Translations under genes and position numbers: made by a program
NCBI GenBank assembly: GCA_016722065.1
Contig: JADKGX010000001.1
Coordinates: 372,001 to 436,000 of the forward strand
Direction: 5' to 3'
Source of the DNA: Planctomycetota bacterium
GTDB lineage: Bacteria > Planctomycetota > UBA8742 > UBA2392
DNA length: 64,000 nt
Shown here: positions 47,217 through 53,943 of the stretch, piece after piece
Numbering within the stretch: position 1 is the first letter of the stretch
How the letters are laid out: every line of letters begins with the position of its first letter
The notes under the pieces: generated by a model
The model's input: only the letters and a program-made list of their open reading frames with translations
Databases searched by the model: none
Told to the model about the DNA's origin: nothing

Positions 47217-48097
47217 CCTTTGCCCTTCTTCATCAGGGCTACGGCCTGGGCTTCCAGCTCGGGGCGCTTGTGCAGCAGCACCTGCACGACGTCCAGCCCT
47301 TCAAGGTCGAGGTCGGCTTCCAGGCGCACTTGCAAAAAGCCTGCCTGGGGAATGGCCTCGCGCACGATGCCTACGTTCAGGCCGGCGGGAAACTGGCCGG
47401 TAAAGTCGCTGGTCAGCACACGCATGCCGGGGCTGACAACGTCCCCGCCGGCAACGTCCTCCAGTTCCAGGCGCGGAAAGTGCGGCAGGGCCGATGCGTC
47501 GCCGCGCAACACGCCACGCACGCGCTTTTGGGGGTCCAGGGCATCGACGATAACGCAACTGGCGGCAAAGCCGGGGTCGGTAATCAACTGAACGCAGGCG
47601 TGATCGGCTGCAACCATGAAGGTTCGCCCGACCAGCGTGCGGCCTGCAACCACGGGCATGCGTTCCTCAATGCCGCTGTCTTTTCCCCGGTTGATCCAGA
47701 TACAGTGCCGCCACAGCGACGAATCGCCATGAAAGATCACCCGCGCTGGCACGGCCTTGGGCAAAACCACTTCGGCAAAGGCGGGGTCAGCCGTTGCCAG
47801 CGACCTGGCATCGCGCAGGGCGTCTGCCAGGGCCGCGTTTTCGGCGGCCAGCTTGCCAGCGCGTTCGCGTTCAAAGTGCAGGTCACGTTGCAGGCGCTCC
47901 GATTCCGGCAAATCCTGTGTTTGCGCTTCCGGAACGTCGGAGGCCGCATACGCCAGGGGCAGAAACGGGATCAGCTTCAGGCGCTCTGCCACGCGGGTGT
48001 AGGGCAACAGCATGGTCAACGCAAACAGGATGCATGTAGCCACCAGGGGGTGGCGCACCAGCCATGCCAGCGAAATCTTGTCCAGGTTGCGGGGCAT
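47213..48097 (-). CDS. mreC: Rod shape-determining protein MreC
   Basis: 294 residues. One membrane helix (about 15-32) anchors it, followed by a coiled coil (about 62-98: ERLQRDLHFERERAGKLAAE) and the periplasmic beta domains with GDSSLWRHCIWINRGKDSGI and AGRTLVGRT motifs. It links MreB filaments to cell-wall synthesis. It follows mreB by 62 bases and is coupled to mreD by ATGA. Confidence 0.92.
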   Translation of the reverse strand: MPRNLDKISLAWLVRHPLVATCILFALTMLLPYTRVAERLKLIPFLPLAYAASDVPEAQTQDLPESERLQRDLHFERERAGKLAAENAALADALRDARSLATADPAFAEVVLPKAVPARVIFHGDSSLWRHCIWINRGKDSGIEERMPVVAGRTLVGRTFMVAADHACVQLITDPGFAASCVIVDALDPQKRVRGVLRGDASALPHFPRLELEDVAGGDVVSPGMRVLTSDFTGQFPAGLNVGIVREAIPQAGFLQVRLEADLDLEGLDVVQVLLHKRPELEAQAVALMKKGKG

Positions 48098-48159
48098 GGT
48101 CGCATCTTGTGCTGGTGGCAGGTTGCTTCAACTGACACGGTGCCGGCCTGAATCAGCCT

Positions 48160-49227
48160 TTAGATGTCATCGGCCGATTCCAGAAGCTCGGTGTAGACGT
48201 CCAGGTCCTTCAGCACGGCTTCGGTGCCACGCACGACCGAATAGATGGGTTCATCGGCGCGCCGCACGGGCAGGTTGACGTCGTGTTCCAGGTAATAGTC
48301 CAGGCCGCGCAGGCTGGCGCCGCCGCCGGCCAACATGATGCCCTGGTCGACAAGGTCGGCCGCGATTTCCGGCGGCGTACGTTCCAGGGTGCGCTTGATG
48401 CTTGCTGCAATCTGGCGAACAACCGGCATCATGGCCTCGCGCACCTGCACGCTGTTGATGGTGGAGCGCGCAGGCAGGCTGGTTGCCAGGTTGCGACCGC
48501 GAATCTCCATCTGCATTTCTTCGGCGCCCAGCAGCTCCATGGGAACCACAGAGCCGATCGAGATCTTGATTTTTTCAGCCGTCTGTTCGCCGACCAGCAG
48601 GCCGCACTGGTCCTTGATGTAGCTGACAATCGATTGCGTCAGTTCGTCGCCGGCGATGCGAAGCGTTTCATAGGTGACCACGCCTTGCAGGCTCAAGACG
48701 GCAACGTCTGTCGTGCCGCCGCCGATATCCACAATCATGCTGCCGTTGGGGTCGTTGATGGGCAGCCCGGCACCCAGCGCAGCGGCCTTGGGCTGTTCAA
48801 TCAAGTACACGCTGCGCGCTCCGGCGCGTTCGGCGGATTCAATCACGGCGCGTTTTTCGACGCCGGTGATACCCATGGGCACGCTGATGATCAGCCGGGG
48901 CTTGAGGCCCCATGCGCGCTTGTGAACCTTGCGAATGAAGTACGAAAGCATGGCTTCGGTGATCTCGAAATCTGAAATCACGCCGTTCTTCAAGGGGCGG
49001 ATGGCCTCGATGTTTCCGGGGCACTTATCCAGCATGTTCTTGGCCGCGTTGCCCACGGCGTCGCCGTTGTTCAAAACCTCCGTGGTGCCCTTGCGCACGG
49101 CGACCACACTGGGCTCGCACAACACAATGCCCTGGCCGCCGACGCACACAGCCGTGTTGGCCGTGCCAAGGTCGATGCCCATGTCGAGGCTGAAGACACC
49201 CAGCAGGCGTTCAAAGATGGTTGCCAT
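48160..49227 (-). CDS. mreB: Actin-like rod-shape protein MreB
   Basis: 355 residues from the ATG at 49227 (MATIFERLLGVFSLDMGIDL). The actin-fold phosphate loops are present: DMGIDLGTANT (about 15-25), DIGGGTTDVAVLS (about 168-180) and GGGASLRGL near 298-306. It polymerises under the membrane and directs sidewall growth, and with mreC and mreD forms a standard operon. Its presence argues that the host makes a peptidoglycan wall with elongation machinery. Confidence 0.97.
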   Translation of the reverse strand: MATIFERLLGVFSLDMGIDLGTANTAVCVGGQGIVLCEPSVVAVRKGTTEVLNNGDAVGNAAKNMLDKCPGNIEAIRPLKNGVISDFEITEAMLSYFIRKVHKRAWGLKPRLIISVPMGITGVEKRAVIESAERAGARSVYLIEQPKAAALGAGLPINDPNGSMIVDIGGGTTDVAVLSLQGVVTYETLRIAGDELTQSIVSYIKDQCGLLVGEQTAEKIKISIGSVVPMELLGAEEMQMEIRGRNLATSLPARSTINSVQVREAMMPVVRQIAASIKRTLERTPPEIAADLVDQGIMLAGGGASLRGLDYYLEHDVNLPVRRADEPIYSVVRGTEAVLKDLDVYTELLESADDI

Positions 49228-49361
49228 GGCAATTCCCGTGACCCAATGCGGACTTGGTCCGGCCGCCAAATGCGGCCTTGCCTTGGGGGTATCGGGAAAC
49301 CCGGCCCGGATTCTTCACCTAAATAGAGGGCAAGTTGTGCGCCCCTTTGTATTGGCCATAG

Positions 49362-49395
49362 AAGAAAACGGGCCCGGTCCACTGGACCGGGCCCG
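49362..49395 (-). terminator. Terminator after the zinc-ribbon protein gene
   Basis: Nearly perfect inverted repeat of 13 bp (CGGGCCCGGTCCA and its complement, 49369-49395), followed on the minus strand by TTTTCTTCT. It begins 17 bases past the stop at 49413. Between it and mreB (49228-49361) I see nothing else that I can support. Confidence 0.85.
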
Positions 49396-49412
49396 TGGAC
49401 CGCGATTCGGAA

Positions 49413-51872
49413 CTACTCGTCCACGCTCAAGGTCTCAATGGCCATGTTCAGGCCGTTGAAGGTGCGAACGCCCACGTTGCCCGCGCCTTCACCAGCTGCG
49501 TCGGTGCTGGCCAGGCGGGTGCCATTGAAGCTGCCTGCGACGTTCTTGCCCCGGAAGACGAGGGTAATGTTGTCGTACTCCGCGTTGCGGTCCCAGTGTG
49601 GAATCGGCAGGTAACCACCCTTGTTGTCGCCCACCAGGACGTCGGTTTTGCCGCCGCTGACGTGGATGATGCGGTAGTAGCCGTCGCCACGGATCTGCAA
49701 TGCGTGGTACATGTTGGCACTGACGGCGCGGAAGCGAATCTCGTAGCTCTTGGCGCTGTCGCCACTGACGCGCTTGTCGCTGTCGGACATATCGCGCCAT
49801 ACGGACATGCGGATTTCGCCGTCCTTGATACTGCCCGACATTTCGAACTGCTTGTTGGCGTCCATTTCCAGGGCACCGGACACGCCCGGCTTGCCCGCCA
49901 CGGCGCGGGTTCCGGCCGGCAGCCACTTCCAGTCATAGCGCGGGGCGTCAAAGTTCTCGTTGAAGAAGTCCTTGGCCCGGCCCGGTTCGGCGGGCTTGGG
50001 CGCTTTGCGTTCAAACTTGGGCCAATCACTCTTGAAGGGGTCCTTTTCAGGCACCACGACCTTCGGCTTGACCGGTTCCGGCAGCGGCACAGGCACTACA
50101 GGCTCGGGCTGCTTGGGCTCCGGCTGTTTGGGCTCCGGAACGACGGGCTCTGGTTCCTTGGGCTCAGGAACCACAGGTTCGGGTTCCTTCGGTTCTGGAA
50201 CAACTGGCTCTGGAACTTTGGGCTCGGGAACGACGGGTTCAGGTTCCTTGGGTTCGGGAACGACAGGTTCCGGTTCCTTCGGTTCTGGAACAACTGGCTC
50301 TGGAACTTTGGGCTCGGGAACGACTGGTTCTGGTTCCTTGGGTTCGGGAACGACTGGCTCTGGTTCCTTGGGTTCCGGAACTACTGGTTCGGGCTCTTTG
50401 GGCTCGGGAACGACAGGTTCAGGTTCCTTGGGTTCTGGAACGACCGGTTCGGGCTCTTTGGGTTCTGGAACTACTGGTTCCGGCTCTTTGGGTTCTGGAA
50501 CTACTGGTTCCGGTTCCTTGGGTTCTGGAACGACCGGTTCGGGCTCTTTGGGTTCTGGAACTACCGGTTCTGGTTCCTTTGGCTCCGGCTTTACTGGCTC
50601 TGGCTTGACGGGCTCCGGCTTTACTGGCTCTGGCTTGACGGGCTCCGGCTTTACTGGCTCCGGCTTTACAGGCTCGGGTTGGCTGTTGGCTTCATTGCTT
50701 GCGGGCTCGTTGGTCGTGCCCGGGTTGGTTGTGGGCGCGGGTTTGGCTGGCGCGTCTACGTGGCCGCCCACATTCTGGGCAATGTCATTGAGCCACGGCT
50801 GGCCATTCAGGCCAACGGCCTCGCGCACATCGGGCACGTACACCACGGCCGCAAACGCCGCCAGGTCCAGCAACAGGAACAGCACAAAAAACAGCGGCAG
50901 CTTGCTGCCCTTCTTCTTGCCTGCACCCGCCACCACACCGGGCTTGGTCGCCTTGGTGGGCAGTTTCTTGCCTTTGTCTGGCAGGGCGCCCTTGCCGGGC
51001 AGCTTGCCTGTGCCAGCCTTGGCAGATGGTTCGTCTTCGGACTTGGCGGGCAGCTTGCCCTTGAAAGCCGTTCCACCCTTGGCGGGCAACTTGAGGCCCT
51101 TGGCCGGCAGCTTGCCCTTGCCAGGAAGTTTACCCTTGGCCGCATCTTCAGCTTCGGCGTCAGCGCCGTCGGCGGCTTGCGCTTCTTGTTGCGCTGCGGC
51201 GATCTCGCCTTCACCCGGAATGAAGTCTACTGCGGTGTCACCGGTGCCTGGCACCTGGTCGGCCACGGTGTCACCGGAGGCCACCTCGTCGTGCACGGTG
51301 TCACTGGATGCGCGATCGTCGTGGTGGGTATCGCCACTGCCGAAGTAATCGGCGTCGCCCTTGGTGTCACTCCAGGTCTCGCCCGAAGCCGTGTTGCCGT
51401 CAGTGGAAGTCTCGTCGCCCCAACTGGAACCGGCGCCAGGTTGCGTCTGGCTGAAATCCTGAGCCGTTGGTGGAACCTGCGTGGCAAAGTCGTCGCCCGC
51501 CTGCTGGCCTTGCAGCGGGTACTGCGTGGCAAAATCGTCACCACCGGTGCCCTTGCCCTGCATGGGATACTGGGTGGCGAAGTCATCGCCCTGGCTGCCG
51601 GCCATGCCGGGATACTGCGTGGCGAAATCGTCTCCGCCTGCGCCGGGCATCTTGCGGCCTGTGCCGGCATCGCCATCCATGGGCGCCAGTTCGGCGTGGG
51701 TGCGATCAACGGCGTCAAACTTGTCAAATTCTTCGGCTTCCGGTGGAGCTGCGCTTTCCCCGCCGACGCGAAACACGCCGCCACAGGATTTGCACTTGAT
51801 GCGCTTGCCGAACAGCTTGTCGGGCAGCACGAAATTCTTCTGGCAGTGTGGGCAGTCGGTCGCAAGGGACAT
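49413..51872 (-). CDS. Zinc ribbon, membrane helix, PEPVV-repeat and C-terminal beta-sandwich protein
   Basis: 819 residues from the ATG at 51872. An MJ0042-like zinc ribbon (C7, C10, C27, C30; CPHC...CKSC) starts the protein. Residues 85-155 carry DDFATQYP repeats (about five), then Lys/Gly/Leu/Pro-rich KLPAKG-type repeats lead to one membrane helix at about 322-346. Outside the membrane, residues about 395-593 are almost only KPEPV and PEPKEPEPVV repeats. The last about 190 residues form a LamG/DUF1080-like beta-sandwich (FNENFDAPRYDWKWLPAGT to NMAIETLSVDE). Predicted topology: zinc ribbon inside, repeat spacer and sugar- or ligand-binding-like domain outside. Role unknown. Confidence 0.85.
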   Translation of the reverse strand: MSLATDCPHCQKNFVLPDKLFGKRIKCKSCGGVFRVGGESAAPPEAEEFDKFDAVDRTHAELAPMDGDAGTGRKMPGAGGDDFATQYPGMAGSQGDDFATQYPMQGKGTGGDDFATQYPLQGQQAGDDFATQVPPTAQDFSQTQPGAGSSWGDETSTDGNTASGETWSDTKGDADYFGSGDTHHDDRASSDTVHDEVASGDTVADQVPGTGDTAVDFIPGEGEIAAAQQEAQAADGADAEAEDAAKGKLPGKGKLPAKGLKLPAKGGTAFKGKLPAKSEDEPSAKAGTGKLPGKGALPDKGKKLPTKATKPGVVAGAGKKKGSKLPLFFVLFLLLDLAAFAAVVYVPDVREAVGLNGQPWLNDIAQNVGGHVDAPAKPAPTTNPGTTNEPASNEANSQPEPVKPEPVKPEPVKPEPVKPEPVKPEPVKPEPKEPEPVVPEPKEPEPVVPEPKEPEPVVPEPKEPEPVVPEPKEPEPVVPEPKEPEPVVPEPKEPEPVVPEPKEPEPVVPEPKEPEPVVPEPKVPEPVVPEPKEPEPVVPEPKEPEPVVPEPKVPEPVVPEPKEPEPVVPEPKEPEPVVPEPKQPEPKQPEPVVPVPLPEPVKPKVVVPEKDPFKSDWPKFERKAPKPAEPGRAKDFFNENFDAPRYDWKWLPAGTRAVAGKPGVSGALEMDANKQFEMSGSIKDGEIRMSVWRDMSDSDKRVSGDSAKSYEIRFRAVSANMYHALQIRGDGYYRIIHVSGGKTDVLVGDNKGGYLPIPHWDRNAEYDNITLVFRGKNVAGSFNGTRLASTDAAGEGAGNVGVRTFNGLNMAIETLSVDE
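50094..50690. repeat. 30-bp and 15-bp coding tandem repeats
   Basis: About fifteen copies of a 30-bp unit encoding PEPKEPEPVV (some with V or Q in place of E), flanked on one side by six or seven copies of a 15-bp unit encoding KPEPV. Synonymous variation is distributed over third positions, while protein period is kept, so length is probably under selection or the array is recombining. Confidence 0.85.
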
Positions 51873-51946
51873 AGGTCTGCTCCTGTGAATACGCCCCGAG
51901 TATAGGCTCGGGGCGGGCATTTCCAACCAATATGACAGCCGCTGGG

Positions 51947-52456
51947 TTAGCGATTGCCGCGCAACTCACCGGGCAACTCGCCGCGGTAGCCTTCGGGGCC
52001 GCGCAGCTTGTTGGGGTCGCGTTCCAGAACACCGACCTGAATTGTCGGGCCGTACTTCGAACTCATGTAGTTGAAGCGGCGCGCCACGATTTCCAGCTGG
52101 TCGCGGGCGTCTTCCTTGCGGCGCTGCTCAATCATGAACTGAAGGCGGTCCGTGGCACGGCGCAGGTCGTCTACCTGGCTTTGGTACTCGTTGTATTCGT
52201 CAAGGCTGGTGCCCAGGCGCGGTGGGTCCCAGCGGCCCAGGGCACCTGCAATGGATGTGGCCCGTTCGGCCTCCGGCACCGCAAGGCGGTACTGCGCGCC
52301 AATGATGTGCTTGTCGATGCTTACGATTTCCACAGACAACTGTTCCATGGCTTCGTCGTAGCTGCGCGGTTCTGTGTTCAAGCGTGTGTCCTGCGAGGAC
52401 GCACAACCAACCACAGCCAGCAGCACCAAGGCCAACGGAAGAATCAGGTTCTTCAT
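51947..52456 (-). CDS. Predicted lipoprotein
   Basis: 169 residues from the ATG at 52456: MKNLILPLALVLLAVVGCAS is a lipoprotein signal with Cys18 as the lipidated residue. The mature part is charged and helical, with RRATDRLQFMIEQRRKEDAR suggesting a coiled coil, and a Gly/Pro/Arg end. No family recognised. It lies upstream of the zinc-ribbon protein gene on the same strand, 74 bases away. Confidence 0.75.
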   Translation of the reverse strand: MKNLILPLALVLLAVVGCASSQDTRLNTEPRSYDEAMEQLSVEIVSIDKHIIGAQYRLAVPEAERATSIAGALGRWDPPRLGTSLDEYNEYQSQVDDLRRATDRLQFMIEQRRKEDARDQLEIVARRFNYMSSKYGPTIQVGVLERDPNKLRGPEGYRGELPGELRGNR

Positions 52457-52552
52457 GGGCGTGAACGCTTCGTACCTTCGGGGGAGGGCATACTCTAGCG
52501 CCCGGCGACCGGGCTGCAAGGGCAGTTTACAGCGCGATGCCACGCGCAAGCC

Positions 52553-53320
52553 CTACTTGCCCATGGCTTTGCGCAGACCGGCCCGAAATGCCTCCGCGTC
52601 CATGCGCTTGCGGTAGTTATCAGGCTGAACGGAATGGGCGATTTTGCCCTCGGCCGTGACAAAAAAGGCCGCCGGTCGGGCCGTGGTTTTGCCGGGTACC
52701 GCTTCTTCGTGTCGCAGGCCCCAGGCGTTGATGATCTTCAGTTCTGAATCGCCAATGACATGGAAATCCACGCCGGATTTCTCGGCGCCGTTCTTTGCGT
52801 CTTCGGGTTTGTCGCCGCAGACGGTCACGGCCTGCACACCCTTGAACTCGTCTTCTTGCAGTACGGACTTCAGGACCTGAAGTTCACGAACACAAAACGG
52901 TCACCAGAACCCACGCGTGAAGACCAGAACGAAGGGCTTGCCCCGGAGTGTCTGGTCGCTGACTGTTTTGCCATCTTGATCGATACCTTCAAAGCTGCGC
53001 ACGGACTGAAGTTGCTTTACCTCAATGGGCGCGGGCAGGCGATAGCTGAAGTCCTGCACCCAGAACGTCATCATGCCGGCTATGCCAAGGGTGAACAGGC
53101 ACAACAGGGCAGCCATGACTTTTTTGAACCCGCCCCGGCCCAGGCGTGCCAGCTGGACGGTGCCCAGCAAGCACCACCCGCAGCCCAGGGCCATGACAAT
53201 CAGCTTGGGCCAGTCACCGGCGCCCAGCACAGGCAGGTTAGGTGCATTGGGCAGAAACAGAAAGCTGGCAAACAGAACCAGCCCCGTCCCGGCCAGTGCA
53301 ACCAATGCAGGAAGACTCAT
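52553..53320 (-). CDS. Membrane-anchored peroxiredoxin-like selenoprotein (in-frame UGA as Sec140)
   Basis: Two open segments in the same frame are separated only by a TGA at 52903-52901. Reading it as selenocysteine gives 255 residues: three membrane helices (about 3-22, 36-58 and 67-88), then an AhpC/TSA-like thioredoxin fold, VLVFTRGFW-U-PFC. The UxxC motif stands where relatives have CxxC. The frame continues with normal redoxin features (VTVCGDKPEDAKN, VIGDSELKIINAWGL) to the stop at 52553. A hairpin resembling the E. coli fdhF SECIS lies downstream of the TGA. The product is likely a thiol redox enzyme facing the membrane surface. Known Prx-like selenoproteins use UxxC. A Cys codon hit by a sequencing error is less likely. 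Confidence 0.85.
52867..52883 (-). promoter_or_regulatory. SECIS-like hairpin
   Basis: On the minus strand ACTTCAGGTCCTGAAGT: a perfect 7-bp stem with apical GUC. The apical part CAGGUCCUG is nearly the same as CAGGUCUG at the tip of the E. coli fdhF SECIS. The loop begins 24 bases after the UGA, within the range of 16-37 known for bacterial SECIS elements. Confidence 0.75.
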
Positions 53321-53338
53321 GGGTTCACCTGAGAAGCA

Positions 53339-53800
53339 TTATACCAGTTGCACGGCATCGCCGTGGCGCACTTCGCCGCCCTGCACAACGCGGCACAACA
53401 CGCCCACGTGGCCGACAAAGTGGCTGACACGATCCACGCCCACCTTGGTGGCCAGAGATTCACAGGGCGTGCGATTGCTGGCAACTTCCAGCAACGCCGC
53501 CCCCACACGAAAACGGGCACCAATGGGCAGCCAGTTCAGGTCGATCGCATCGCTGACAATCAATTGTTCGCCAAATGCGCCGGGCGCTGGCAGCGCACGG
53601 TTGAAGCTGGCCGCAAACCAGGCATAGGTCCGGGCGTTGATCAGGTTGACCTGCCGGTGCTGGCTGGTGCCGAACTTCTTGTCGCCCTTCACACCCTTGC
53701 CCTCGACCAAGGTCAACACCTGCTGGGCCACCCGATGCAGCGGCGGGTGGTCGCCTGCGGGGCCCAGCGCAAGGCCGGTGATGGTCGCTTTGTTGGTCAT
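53339..53800 (-). CDS. MOSC-domain protein
   Basis: 153 residues of the MOSC fold (molybdenum cofactor sulfurase C-terminal type, often carrying sulfur to cofactors). Motifs: KGVKGDKKFGTSQHRQVNLI near 35-54 with the Asp/His pattern of the family, and a conserved cysteine in SNRTPCESL (about 112). The stand-alone form is like YiiM-type proteins. It ends the gyrA-side group, with 18 bases to the selenoprotein gene, so they may be co-transcribed. The substrate is unknown. Confidence 0.82.
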   Translation of the reverse strand: MTNKATITGLALGPAGDHPPLHRVAQQVLTLVEGKGVKGDKKFGTSQHRQVNLINARTYAWFAASFNRALPAPGAFGEQLIVSDAIDLNWLPIGARFRVGAALLEVASNRTPCESLATKVGVDRVSHFVGHVGVLCRVVQGGEVRHGDAVQLV

Positions 53801-53837
53801 ATTCAGTTCCGCAGTCGGGACAATCCAAAGACTTCAA

Positions 53838-53920
53838 ACAGCGAACCACGGATTACACGAATAACCACGAAACCTTCCCGGCGCTTCCGTGATTATCCGC
53901 GTAATCCGTGGTTAAAGACC
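53838..53920. repeat. Dispersed CCACGGATTA-type inverted repeat between gyrA and the MOSC gene
   Basis: The sequence runs ACCACGGATTACACG, then CACGAAACC, and returns as CGCGTAATCCGTGGTTAA, an inverted arrangement of about 80 bases. The same word (CCACGGAT and its complement ATCCGTGG) recurs near 59,760-59,830, 61,200, 62,440, 62,740 and 63,000. Confidence 0.75.
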
Positions 53921-53943
53921 ATGTTGTTGGTTGAACTAGCGGC

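Noticed and set aside
50094..50690. CRISPR-like array with 30-bp period
   Set aside because: There are no unique spacers; the repeat is translated in frame as PEPKEPEPVV within a longer protein.
53339..53849. Longer start for the MOSC gene upstream of 53800
   Set aside because: The alternative frame at 53849 is a different reading frame without MOSC motifs, and the spacer there is the dispersed CCACGGAT repeat.
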